This document shows, piece by piece, positions 1 through 13,500 of a DNA stretch of 64,000 nt. Below the pieces are notes generated by a model. The model saw only the letters and a program-made list of their open reading frames with translations. It was not told where the DNA came from and did no database searches. The translations under genes were made by a program, and so were the position numbers. The first letter of the stretch is position 1; each line of letters begins with the position of its first letter. This DNA comes from Galaxea fascicularis (taxonomy: Eukaryota > Cnidaria > Anthozoa > Scleractinia > Euphylliidae). The stretch spans positions 22,384,500 to 22,448,499 of the forward strand of contig OX419345.1 of the NCBI GenBank assembly GCA_948470475.1. The letters are read 5' to 3'.

Positions 1-41
1 TTGCAACAAGCTTACAAATACAACAAAAATTAAATACTTAC

Positions 42-1564
42 ACATTCTCAGGAATTGTAGTTCTGTTCTCTATGCCTCCCCAGTAAACATATTCAGCATT
101 CACCAAGTTTTTAAAACCAATTGTATTTCCTGGGTAATATGCAAGGTTTTCTGCAAGTTCTTCCTCAGACCCATCTGATTTGATTTTTAATGAGTACTGA
201 AATCCTCTGCGGTCTGTAATTGTCTTTTTTACTGAAACCCATTTCCCAGTGTCATAGTTCTTTTTAGAACGAATCTTCCTATAACCTAAACCCAAGTTAT
301 ATGAAAACAAGATATATCCATGAGACAGTTCAACAGCTTGAAACTTGTCACCATCAACAGCAATGACCAGTATGCCATTTGACGAACTTGTTCTGAAAGT
401 AAAATCGAAAGTCCGCAATGGATCCAGGGAATATGGACCAGACTTGAGATACCCTGTTCCAAAAAATGTTCTGTCTGGCCGCAGCTCCTCACTCTCTGGC
501 ACTGTAAACTCTTTTACACCAGAACGTGTGGGACAGTAACCATCTTTATCAGGTTTGATGAGCTGAAAATAAAAATAAAATAAATTTCAGCCCTTGGCAA
601 GGCAAGGAAAACAGTGGGACCTAGCGACACTCGGTCAGTACTGCCACAACCTTGAGCCAATATTCCCCAGTATGGCCCTCGCGCTGGGTTAGTAAGAGGT
701 TAATATTTTTTTCCTTCATATATATGCACTTTACATTTCTTACAGGTTGGTGGCTCATTTCAAGTTAGTAATATGAACGTTTTTGGTCATGATAAAATTT
801 CTGACCATTGTGAAGGCCAGATAACATCAAAATATTTTGTGAATGTCCCAAGTGTAATTAGTCACGCTTAACAGTCACAAAGTTCATGACATAACTACAT
901 CATCCACAAGCTAACTAGGCAACAGAATCACTAACAGTAACTTTAATTTGTATTAGCATCAATAAGTATGCAAACCTTAAACAAATGGAAGGATAAAAAA
1001 GAAAGTTGTTATTGAATGGTATCAGGCTCTATTTTTTTTTTATCTTTTTTTTATTTTTTATTTGCCACCTTATTGTAATACGAAGTGAGTTTACAGAGAT
1101 TTGTTAAAATATGGCAGGAAAGCCCAAAGAAACCATGGGGCTTATACAAAAGTGGGCTTTCCATGCTAAATAACGATGAATAAACTTAAATGTAACAATT
1201 CACAAAACAATCCTCATGCAAGGATGAAAAGGTCATAAAAGCAACATTTAAAAGTTTCTTGTTATACTTGCCATGGTTTTTGTCCTTAGCTTAAATCAGG
1301 GCATAATGACTTACCTCAGAATTCCAAGTTCCAACATAGTGATGATTGATCTGCAAACCATCAACACATCCTGTATAGTTACTGTGAGATATTTCATCTG
1401 GAAGTTGCATTGCCATGGAAACACCACCAACAATCAGCTTACTGTTTTCATTAAGCACCATTCTTGGGTTTTTCATTCGCAGAGATCGACTAATGTTGAC
1501 AGCAGTAACATCTTCATTGCTATTTCCACGATACTTCATTGACAGCTTTGCTTGATCTCCATCC
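42..1564 (-). CDS. lama5: Laminin alpha exons 38-39: LG1 end and LG2 (partial)
   Basis: Exon 38 (1315-1564) contains NSKLIVGGVSMAMQLPDEIS and NYTGCVDGLQINHHYVGTWN, the conserved cysteine-containing end of an LG module. Exon 39 (42-562) has a linker (LIKPDKDGYCPTRSG) and opens LG2 with GTGYLKSGPYSLDPLRTFDF and SSNGILVIAVDGDKFQAVEL. It ends ENRTTIPENV at a GTAAGT donor in phase 2. LG modules bind integrins, dystroglycan and heparan sulfate in characterised laminins. The rest of LG2 and any LG3-LG5 lie left of this window, so the C-terminus, the stop codon and the polyadenylation site cannot be seen. Confidence 0.93.
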
Positions 1565-4500
1565 CTGTAAAACAATGATCAATTTAAGGTTAGCACTGTC
1601 CAGAAATAAATTAAGTTCCCTAAATCTTTCTTAAACATGGCATGCCTTTCAGGCAATGATCACAAATTAGCCCATGAACTTTGCCAAAAAAATCTTTTTT
1701 AATAGTGTACATATGGATAACAACAGCAGGGAGTGAACTAAGGTGCAGTGTTCTATCAATGAAATGTGTTAAAAGAATCATTTCCCACCAAACAAACACT
1801 CACTTTAGCCCTGTATGGTTTAGCACCTATTGTCCTTGTAGCCGGTATTTAAATGCCCTTTAGTCTCATTATTTTAGACTTGATAATGACGTTACATTAA
1901 TTGGCTTGTTTTTAGCATTTTCTCATGTTTATAAGAAATATTTTATCGCAACACAGGCGGCCCAGACGTTGTTTGTGATTTGCATACGTGACAGTATTGC
2001 GTCATTTAAGAGAATGTATGAAAATGGTTCAAAAATCGCTCTAAATTCAACTTGTAGTCAAGGATTGAAATAAAAGAAGCTTACCTTAGTCTGCATTTGT
2101 GTTATTTTGAAGTCTTTGTGGCAGCTGAGTCGTTCTAAAGTCGTTCTAAAGCCATTTTGACGATTTAAACTTTTCCAAGTTTGCTTTCCAGTAAAGAGAA
2201 ACGAAAGGCTGGCGACATGGTCGGCCGACGGTTCGCACCCAAAGCTCCATAAATTCCACTAAAATGCTCGAAGCTCGCCAAAATTGCCTCACGGCAGCCG
2301 TCGATAATTCTTCTTTCTAGTTGCTTCGCCTCGGATTCCAAGGTTTATCTTATCCGCCAGAAAAACGCTCCTTTTCGAGCGCTGGCTGCCCATTTTTGCT
2401 TTGTCGACATCCGTAACGAGTGATCTTGGCCACGGATTTCAAAATCGTTGGCTTAGCGACCCCTCCGTAACTACAAAGTCGCCCTCAACCGTAGGGAGGC
2501 ACAGGTCAATTTGTTGTATGCAAATTGAACCGTATCAGGGTCCCTCGCGTCTTCCAAATTTAGACAACATCGCCTAACCGGCTCCACCAATAGTAAAGGC
2601 AAAGTTGGCTGAACGATTGAACTACGTTATCAGAGGCGGATCCAGGGGAGGGGTTGAGGGGGTTGCAACCCCCCCTTTGAGAATTTTTTTTTTGTTATTT
2701 TGCTTGATTCTTCGTAAAATAATAATAGAATAAAATTGTTTTTACGAAGTTTTTACTTGCCTTCCACACCATTGGTGTTCAAGGCTACTTCGGTAGTGTA
2801 CAACCCCCCCTTTCAGAAATTCCTGGATCCGCCCCTGGTTATATATAATTACGTGACTTTAGCGCTTAAAAGCACTGTTTCATTGAGCGATTTTAGCGCT
2901 CAGAAGAAATGTTATATTGAGCACTTTTTGCCCTAAAGAAAAGCACTGTTTCTGAGCGATTTGAGCGCTTAAAAGCACTGTTTTATTGAGCGATTTTAGC
3001 GCTTAGAAATAGTTTTGCTGAGACCAACTGAGCGATTTAACGCTGAAAAGCACTGTTTTGCTGGGCAGAAGTGGGAATGCCAAAATGTCTGAAAATTAAT
3101 TCCAATAGAAAGTGCTCTCGAGTAGAACTGACCAACAAACAACAACAACGTGCAACTGTTTTGTTAGCACGGTAAAAATTAGCGCTGAACAATTATAAAA
3201 ATAAAACGGCCAGTATATTTGACTAGTATTACTTCACTGCAAGCGGTGAGTTTCCCGCCGTTTCCGGTGTAGTTTCCCCAGGGACCCTGGTACGGTCAAT
3301 TTGCATACAACAAATTGACCTGTGCCTCCCTACGGTTGAGGGCGACTTTGTAGTTACGGAGGGGTCGCTAAGCCAACGATTTTGAAATCCGTGGCCAAGA
3401 TCGCTCGTTACGGATGTCGACAAAGCAAAAATGGGCAGCCAGCGCTCGAAAAGGAGCGTTTTTCTGGCGGATAAGATAAACCTTGGAATCCGAGGCGAAG
3501 CAACTAGAAAGAAGAATTATCGACGGCTGCCGTGAGGCAATTTTGGCGAGCTTCGAGCATTTTAGTGGAATTTATGGAGCTTTGGGTGCGAACCGTCGGC
3601 CGACCATGTCGCCAGCCTTTCGTTTCTCTTTACTGGAAAGCAAACTTGGAAAAGTTTAAATCGTCAAAATGGCTTTAGAACGACTTTAGAACGACTCAGC
3701 TGCCACAAAGACTTCAAAATAACACAAATGCAGACTAAGGTAAGCTTCTTTTATTTCAATCCTTGACTACAAGTTGAATTTAGAGCGATTTTTGAACCAT
3801 TTTCATACATTCTCTTAAATGACGCAATACTGTCACGTATGCAAATCACAAACAACGTCTGGGCCGCCTGTGATCGCAATAGATCGATAGAGTACTAAAG
3901 TGTGACGTCACTAAAATGAAATTTCTGAAATTATGGGATTTGTCAGGATATTCTGGAAGAACAATGTCCAAGAGGCCTGCTTGCCAAAAATGAGCATTTG
4001 GGTCGACCCAAAAAAAATTTAGAAGGGTTTGTTTGTATGGAATTTTGTAAGCATAACTGGGCTACGATCTCAGAGACAATTTGTCCCCAAATGCTCATTT
4101 TTGGCAAGCAGGCCTCTTAGACATTGTTCTTTCAGAATATCCTGACAAATCCCATAATTTCAGAAATTTCATTTTTGTGACGTCACACTTTAGTACTCTA
4201 TTGTATGTGGCTGAATGCAATTTAGGCGAGGTTAAACTCTAGCCAATGCTGTCAGCGGTCTTGCTCATTTTGTGCTAGTAATCTGCAGGGGTTGGCACCC
4301 ATGGAATTTGCAGGGACGGATTACATGTGCTTGGCTTCGAGTGAACACTGCACATCATCGCTTGCCAATATTTGCCAATTCATTCAGCCACTGCAAATCT
4401 TTGCAGATTAATTCAGCATTTGCTTAGTTCTCTGAGCAAATTTTTTGTGGATCATGGTCCCATTCCCTCCCAGCCGTTAGTGGTCAAGGTTGGTAAGTAT

Positions 4501-7500
4501 GGTAAATGGTAAGTATTCTGGTGCCAGTTGGCAGGTGCTCTCTGGGGTGGTTCCCGCTCACAAGGTTGCCATGGTTACCTTCCTGCTGCACCTGAATTGC
4601 TCAGGACCCTGCCAACCTCTATGGCACCAGCTTCCAATCTCATCAATTGGCGGTGAGTTTAATTGTAGTTAAATGGTTTAGTTCAGTGGGAATAAAACTT
4701 ACATGCCAGCTTCAACTTTATACCACCGTTGGCCATCAGTGGAGATGGTCCCAGGAGCCTCAAATTCTCTATAACTCTGTGCAGTGCACATCTTCAGAAC
4801 TGGTTTCGCTGCCCTCAGCTCCACAGCTGCAAAGTCTGCTCCACACTGTTGTGATTGCCGCTTCTGACGATTGCTATCTGAGTTACTGGCATCACCCACA
4901 AACAGTAGCAGTCCATCAGGTTTTTCTGGCTTTGCATACAGGAGGATATCAAGAGCCCTGGTTTCCTTCTGAATAGCAGGAGGGAGCACTGGTTCACTGA
5001 CAGTCTCTCCATCAAATTTCATCACCACAGACGTGTACCTCAGAAGAGCGTGTGCCCTAACAAGCATTCCTTCAATATCATCCAAGCGTCGCTTCACCTC
5101 TATGTCCAGCTCTTTGATAATCTGTTCATGTCGTACTTCTTGGACAACAACTTTCTCTTTAATGGTAGATGACTTATTTAGAGCTTCTCTCACTTGCTTT
5201 TCTGCATCGGTGATATTACCATTTGTCATAATGATTGACTCCTTAAGGCCAGATAGACCTGACAGCTGAGACTGCAAGGAAAAAAGACTAGGTTTTATCC
5301 ATGGACAGTCTACCCTGGAAAATCTCAAATACTTATTTTAAGTACCAAGCTGCATTAAAAATGAAAGCAGCTTAAAGCTATAGATTCCTATAATGCTGTT
5401 AATTTACAAATACAAATTTATTCATAACAGTTCATAGAAATCATATATACAACCATGGGTGCACACTAAGGAGGCAAAGGACAGGGATATACAACAAAGA
5501 TACCTCAATTTCTTCAGCTTTTTGCCTTGCATCATCAGCAATGTTCTTTGATTCAGTGGCATTGTTCTCAAGGTCAGTAGCTCTACCACCTAGACAATGC
5601 AATACCCATACATCTCAACAAACTTTGTGTCTGATTTGTTTCAAGAGTTTACATCAAATGACTAATTTTTTGCTTCTAACAATTGACAGAGGCTAACAGA
5701 TAAGATAGCAGGGGTTGGCGCAGTGGTGAGAACACTCACCTTCCACCAATATGACTATCTGCCCCACTCACATGTACTTATTAAATATTGATTGATAACA
5801 AGTTGTATCAAATTTTCCTAAGCTTTGCAACAGGGCAAAGAAAAAATGACAAAATGGTTATGGCCTTGCGCACGGTGTTGCTTATCACTCCTATATTTTA
5901 CTAATCACTTGTGATGGACTGAATTTTATCAACCACAGGAGCTCGTTTAGTTTATAGTTTACCTGGACATGTTTAGAGAGAAGATAAAACATTGTTAATT
6001 TTTTTATTGCAACCACGTAGAGTTCACCAGTGCGAGGTAAGAAGAAAATGAATTTCGAAAAACGGTCAAAAATCGGCACTTCTGGTGTAACAAAACGGCA
6101 CATCGTGCGTTCCGTGCCCTTGGCACACCACTTCCAAATATCGTGCCTGTTGTGCCATTTAACGTTCCTTTATCGTGCCTTGGTCATGCCTTGTATTTCG
6201 TGCCTTGCAGCGTTCTCTGATCGTGCCCTAAATCGTTCCTACCGTGCCATCGTTCCTATCGTGCCTTATTTTACTATCGTTCCTATCGTGCCCTTAATCG
6301 TTCTTTTCGTGCCTTTTTCCCGCAACACAAGGATTGCTGTAAACTTTCCGTTTTGCTTGAAGAAAGGAGACAGAAATAAAGTTTTCAATTAGAAATCATA
6401 CATGTCTCAATAAATTCTTTTGGGAACCCACTTAACTTGTCCATGTATCATTCAACATGCTCATGTAGTTTTTCTTCGATTAGTAGAATAACTTGCACGA
6501 AACTGTAGTATAAAAGTATAAAAGGTTGATCACAGTCGAACTGATCGAATTTCCCCAAGATCTAAAAGTCTGCACCAGGTGAGGATTACCACTGGTTTTT
6601 ACTTTGATCGATACAATGTACTGTGAACGACAATTGTTTACAAAAGTCTCACCAATTTTGCGTCTTTCTAGCGCCAAAACGTCTATCGTAGAAAGCCAAT
6701 TTAGCGCTTATGCTGATTAACAACTTAATCGCTTAACTATGTAGTCCAAGATAAAATACACAGTCTTTGGCAGTAACTGGGACTAAAGGTTGTTGGGTGC
6801 ACCCTGGGGTAAAACAAGGGTGGCAGCAACACACCCCATAAAGTGCATGCAATAAGGGTGGCAGCAACACACCCAAAACTGAGTAGAGCAATAAGGGTGG
6901 CAGCGACACACCCTAGTAATAATGGAATGAGGGTGGCAGCAACACACCCTAGCAATGAGCAGTGCAGTGAGGGTGGCAGCGACACACCCTACACGGTAAC
7001 GGACGAGGCAATGAGTGGAGCGCATCCCCACCCAGGAGTGAATAAACTAAGGTGGGGTGGGGGCCCCACCCGGCCTGCTACGCGGGGTAAAAGTAGCAGG
7101 TGTGCACCCAAGCCAGTAGTCCAGCTTTATTGAATTGAGGGGGGGGGGGTGTGTGGCAGGGGTTAAAAATAAGAAACTAAAGCGTAGTAAACTACTATTG
7201 CAAAATACAACGTGTGCAGGCAAAGTGAACCGAACAAAGGAGCACTCAGCTAGCATTGATGGATATAGGCATAACATAGTATTGATTACAGCTACAAACA
7301 ATGAGAACTTGTATAGCATACATTTGTAGAAACAACTGAAGGACAGTTTTGATGTAATCTAAGATAAACAAGGGACTCTTGAACCAGAGCTGAGTCACGC
7401 AATGTTCTTTTATGTGCGATAACAAGATATATGCCATCCAGGTCAAAGTAAATCATAATGAAGCAACGGCTGAAGTACGCTCTAATTAGTTAACTCTATT

Positions 7501-10500
7501 TTACGAGTAAAATGTTCATTAAATCTTGCAATCGACATTTTAGTGTTCCTGAAAGCTCCATTAAAAGCAACACAAGTATAAACTAAAAGGTTAAATTCAA
7601 TCCAACTAGGAGAGTTGATTAAGCTTGACTAACAAAGTAAAAAGAAAAAGAAATTCTAGGCTTAAGTCGGAGTTCTCACGGGGACAGGTTTTGAGTGCTT
7701 AAAATATAACGCTTACCCGGTGTCTCGTGCACTAAATGTCGATTAGGTTTATACGATGCTTTGGGGGATAATTTTAAATTTAGTATATGGAGAAGAAGTG
7801 TAAACAGGTACGAACTTAATTAATCGCGGTTGGATTGTTCAAAATTAATTAACGGATTCAAATTGTTTGGATTGTGCTGTTTTGTTTTGTCTGGACTTCA
7901 TCGCCCGCTCGGTTGCTTCATGACCTCAATAAAACTCGCTGACCGCTCGCTTTCGGTTACGGATAAAATTTTACCCCGTATTACTGATACAAAGAGGTCA
8001 ACTTGGTGCAAGTCTAAAGCTTAACGCAAAATAGTTCTGCGTTCAGTGTAATATTTCCTGAAGTTGATCGAATCTTCCCCATTGTTCCTAGCATCGTTCC
8101 GGCACGATAGAGCGTGATCAGTTCATACATTGGTGAAAGGAACGCTGAGCAGAGCCATGTGGGCACGAAAAGAACGGAAAGGCTCAACAGCTAGGAACGA
8201 TAGGGAACGATGGGCTCGATTGTACTGACAGGGAACGATAAAGGGAACGAATTTACGTCACCTAGGAACGGAAGGAACGGGCACAAAATCAATCACGACG
8301 ATTAGATGCTTTTGCGGCGAATAAGAGTGACATTTCATTTGAAATAATTTCTCCTTAACCCTTCGAAGAATGGGAAACAACTGAATAACAAACGTAAACA
8401 CAACCTATGTGCATCGTAATTTAACTATAATATTTGGCAATCTTTCTTTCTGAAGGAAAATAAAGGCGAAAGAGTTGAGCATGTTCTTCACTAGAAAGAG
8501 GGAAAAAATTTGAGTTGATTTTTCTTCGATATCAGATCTTCAATTACCGTCAAGCTAATTAAGAAAAAACATCGTTTATGGATGCACATACATTGTACAT
8601 TATTTTCCTGTGGGAATTATGCTCCTGAGATTTTTGTAAGTGCCAAAATTAAGAGTTTTGCAATGTCACCCAAAATGTTACGCGCGTGGTAACCAACACC
8701 GTGCGCAAGGCCTTATTTGTAAAATTCTATCTAGTAAACATTAATTTTATCATTCCAAAGTTTCAATTTACTTCTGATTTAGCTACACTTCTCAAGGCAG
8801 ACATATGGTGTGCCCAAGTTGTTCTCAATCCTGAAAATTTGGTTTTATCAACTGAGTTGACAACATAAATTGGCCACCATAAAGAGATTCACAATGATAA
8901 AATTATGCTGCTATTTCTTTCCATTTAGCACAAATTTTCATTGATATTTCACTTCTTCAAAAATGTGCGAAATTTCCAGCAAAAATTCAACACAATTTCA
9001 ATGAGAACAAAGCCTGCATTTCAACGAAATTTGCTGTCATTACTTTTGCACAGTACTGTAGATGAGTTGATAAACTAAATTTTTGTGTACCACTTCCCCC
9101 GTAATGCAGCACCACAGTTTCTTTAGAAACCAAACTCCTTGAATGTTTAAAGGATTCTGCTCATGCTAATACTTTTCAGGACTTTATTCTAACAACCTGG
9201 CCCTGGTTGTTCTAAGGCTGGATAGCACTATCCACCGGATAAATATCTATCCAGTGGATAGTGCAATTAGCTTTCCCATTACTTATCCGCTGGATAGTGA
9301 TTTATCCTGTGGATAGCGCTATCCAACGTTTGAACAACCGGGGCCTGCTGTACATGTTACACATCAAATAGTGCCAAAGAGAACCAGAAAAAACAAAGAT
9401 GGTGACCGTACGTTCCACTCCTTCATTAATTTTCCGTCTATGACAGTCATTTACACTGTGTGGTTTAGATGCGCAGTCAATTTTGATTTGTGACGAACTG
9501 TGAAGTAACAGTACATGTATGTGTGGTTTAAATTTTCTGTTAAAACAAAAAACAAACCAGCATGGCGTCTAAATGTCTTACGGACACCACCTAACTGAGT
9601 GACAGACCCACTGTCAGTAAAGAGATTAGATCTCTTTACGCTGGCTGATACTTTCTCTCCCCAATATTATTATACTTACCAATACGACTGGCCAATTCAT
9701 CAAATCCAGGGAAATTACTTTCAACGTCAGTCAAGTCACCAGAAACTTTTCTGATTTTTTCTCTGATAAGTTCCAGTCTTTCCTTGATGTCATCAAGAAG
9801 ACTTGCTAATTCACTGTCAACTTTATCCTCAGTGTTTGATGCAGTTTTATTAAGACTGGTACTTCTAGCCTTAGAGTTCCTTGTCGGGCTGCTTAGATTT
9901 TGTGCCTGAAAGAGGGAATGAAGTATTATCTGCTATACATAATAACCACTTGTACAGTGTACGTATGTACAACAGTGTTTCATCCCAGCCAATGGGAAAG
10001 GACAAAAAAGCCTGGTTTTATACTCACAAATGTCATTCTTAAAGTGCTACTATAATCAAAAATTATTGTTCACTTAAGGCCCTAGCTAGCAAACGGCTTC
10101 AACATTTGCTTCAACACCCATTTGATTTTGTTGAACGCTGTTGGAAGGTTGTTGAATGATGTTGAACGGTGGGATGAGCAAACGGTTTCAACATTTCATT
10201 CAACAAAACTTAGTGAGTGGCCTGGTAATAATTACTTTCAGGCCCCAGCGCTTGATCAACAATGTTGAAAGAGTGGGGCAAACTCTGTTTCAACATTCCG
10301 AACATTCCAGAGAACAAAAGAAATGTTGAAGCAAAGTTTAAAGGCTTTTAAACTCTTTCAACATAAACTCAACATCGTTTCAACACATTTCAACAAGTTG
10401 GAAAGGGGGTGGCAAACGCTTTCAACATTGCCATTCAACAAAATCGAAAATGAAGTTTACATGCTTGAAATGCTAACCACCTTTCTACAGGACAGTACCT

Positions 10501-13500
10501 GATCTAGTGCATCCATGGCTATTTCTTCAGCTTCACGGGCAATTGCTAGTGACTCGTTTAAGGCATTGGCAATGTCAGAATATCTTTGAGATGCATTGAC
10601 TGCTTTGCGGGCAAACTCTATGTCTGTTAAGAGCTTATCCAGCTCATCAGCTCGTTTGCGCAGTTCTTCTGAATGATTTTGAGCCATGAGCACTGATGGT
10701 GTAAGCTCGTTCAAAGTCCTGGAAAGATTAGCCATTCGTTTGTTTACTTGATCTATGAGGCTATCAAGCCGTGGAAAACTTCCATTAAAGGCCTACAACA
10801 AGACAGAGACAAAAAATAATATCACACTTAATGCAATGTAACACAACAAGAGGTAAGTAATCAGAACATAAACACGCATGTGACATTCCTTAGAGGCAAA
10901 TACGTATTAGCCAAAATAAGAGCCAAGAGAAATTGAAAAGAGTATGTGATATGTTCTAAGTTGCAATGGGAAACTCTCATGGAAAATTTAAGAAATCACA
11001 CTCTTCAAACCATGCACCTTCTTGCTGACTTGAGGAATGGCCCAAAGGGAGCAGCATAAACATTGAAGTTGAGGGGGCATTACAAGTAAATGCCTTGTTT
11101 TCTGTACACTTCAGCACTTTTCCTTTAATATTGTCACCAAGATTTCATTCATTGGAAGGAAGAAGAGTTGTTTGGGAGAAGGTTGAAAATTTTGGAAAAC
11201 TGAAAAATATTGGATTTGAAGGTGGTTGAAATTAAAATTAATGAATAATTAGTAGCCAAAGGCCAAACAGTCCACCGCCACAACAAGGTGCCCCTGATCC
11301 CCATAGTGGACTAACTGATTTATGTGTATACCCTTTTATAACTTTCTTTCCTGCAATCGTAATTCACCCCATTTTCTGAAAACGTCACCAATAACTCCCC
11401 CTTAATTATTGTGCAGTAGTTATTTTATCATAGCAAGTCATAACAAGTACCTGCAGACTACTACGGGCAGATGAGAGTTTTAAGTTGGTAGAGTTTATCA
11501 CTTCCTGCAGGCTTACTAAAGAAATGTCAACCTCTTCTTTCCTTTTCATTGCATCTTTAAGTGGTGTCTGAAAAGAAAAAAGAATCCCCCAAATATTTTA
11601 CTGCTCTAGCTTGCATGCTCTCTCAACACAGATCAAATTAATAGTTATGCATGCATCCATCCAGCTTAAATTCAGGAGACTCAGCATTCCCAAGCCCAAA
11701 TGTTCAAAAGCTGATTAACAGTGGTTTTCATGTTACTCATTGCAGATATTTTGAAAAGCAAATTAAAAGCTCAAGGTAAAAAAGGACAAAAATCATTTGA
11801 AATATTGTACCTGGATAGTGAATGAAGCTGTCCAAAACCTGGGTTATTTAAGGCTAATAAGTATGTCTTTCATACCTATATCCAGGACAACAACATACAT
11901 GGGACACCACAATGCCTCTCTTGATTTCTGTCTTCACAAGCTAAAGTGGGGGGAGGGAAGAGCAGGGTGTATGGGAAGGCTATGTACCAACCTCCGCGTC
12001 ATAACTCTTGCTAATGTTGTTGGTATCCATAGCAAGGCTGGCATTTTCCAAAATGCCACTTGTCTTTTGCTTAATAGTACCAAAGGTACCCAGTAACTCA
12101 TCCAAGGTTTTATTGGCTTCACTAAGGTCACTCCACAGACTCATTGTATCATTCAACCGTGTCTTAGCTTGGTTCAACAAAGTCATGGCCACCTCCTCCT
12201 CCTCAATGATTGTTGCATTTATACTGCTGAAGTCTTGTTTCACGAGTTCCTTCAAAATGTCCTCAGCCCTTTCTAACAATAATGTTTGGTTTGCTTTGTC
12301 TGTCTTTAGGGTATTTGCTATTTTCTTAGCAATGTCCACGGTGTCTGAAATAAACCCAAATTGCATATGGAATGATTGCAACTGAAAAGATAAGATGTGA
12401 TATGAAACAATCTGGGTGCAGAACAGTAAGGAATTCACATGTACGGGAGAGTTGAACCTTCACATTAAATCTTTGTTAACTCACAACTGTCTGCTTTCAC
12501 ACAAGTGCTACTAGTTTTGTTCTTAACATCTAGCCATGCTTAAGATTGCAGAACATGGTTTTAGCACATGGATACAAATGCAACTCTTGCAAATGAATGA
12601 TGATTGACCTAGATGCTAAATGGACAGCCTTGATCTTGTTGCCCTTACCAACAACAAGACTTTGAAATATACATCTGCATGCAGCCTGCCTGTATAATTG
12701 CAATTATATTAACAAACAAAGTGATTAAAATGCAGTGACAAAACTCACTTCCTGGTTCGTGTGTTTGTAGCAGGGCAGGAAAGAATAGAGTGTCGCATGT
12801 CAGTGATATAGTGCAGGGACGCAGGGAGTTACAGTACTATGTCACGCATGGCTTTTTTCTAACCCTTGGGTGTATTGTCTTTATTATTTTCTTCTGCTTT
12901 AAAGAGTGGTTTGTAGCACAATAATTCGTGGGATTCTACCTGATGTTCTCTCATATTTTCCAACACAGTTTGTGTAATACAATGTAGACTTAATCTGTCT
13001 GTTTTATTGAAATGAATTACGTTGTTGTTGTTCATGGAATTCAGTTAATAGAGGTGGAGTTAACATTATGAAAGAAAATAAAAAGTTAGCCATCACCAAC
13101 TCATCCACATGCATTTTTTTTTTTACATTAAACATAGCTATTACCTTGAGTTCTGTTAACAGCATCCCTGATTTCCTGCTCCAGTGCCAAAGCATCATCT
13201 TTAGTAAAAGTGGCATTAGCTAAGGCCTTTGTTGCTTTATCTGTGACTTCCGCTACCTTGCTGTTTACTTCCTCTATTGTCTTTTCTGGACTCTCTGTCT
13301 TCTGTATAAGGCCCCCTTGGCTCACATTATGAGAACTCCCAGTTACTGATTATAAAACAAAACAAAGATCAGAACTCATTACATACAGTATATGATTAAA
13401 TAAATGATCGTTTTTTCACTTTACTTTCAAAGCTACCTTGACAGTTTCAGGCACAATAGTTTCCTTCTTTAACCTTAATTGGGATTGCTGTCAGATTTCT

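Larger units (their letters stand above)
1953..3871. repeat. Large inverted repeat, arms of about 590 bp
   Basis: Bases 1953-2545 and 3280-3871 are near-identical reverse complements, with a spacer of about 730 bp. Matching landmarks are ACAGGCGGCCCAGACGTTG at the outer edge and AGGGACCC at the inner edge. The outward end of each arm carries a CTAAG|GTAAGC donor-like sequence. The spacer holds a MITE and a tandem repeat. It lies in laminin intron 37. Confidence 0.85.

Noticed and set aside
3229..3423. Minus-strand frame of 64 codons in the right arm of the inverted repeat
   Set aside because: It is mirrored by the other arm, shows no family match and lacks splice or start context.
4647..4976. 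Plus-strand frame of 109 codons
   Set aside because: It is the antisense shadow of laminin exon 37.
5490..5510. Possible U12-type intron at exon 36 (donor GTATCTTTG)
   Set aside because: It differs from the U12 consensus, and the acceptor side has an ordinary polypyrimidine tract and CAG.
6797..6990. CRISPR-like regularly spaced repeats
   Set aside because: Units are minisatellite copies with short, variable, similar spacers in a eukaryotic intron; no cas genes.
6737..7031. Repetitive open frames over the GGGTGGCAGC units
   Set aside because: Produced by the minisatellite; the same motif reads open in several frames on both strands.
12008..12385. Plus-strand frame of 125 codons
   Set aside because: Antisense shadow of laminin exon 32.
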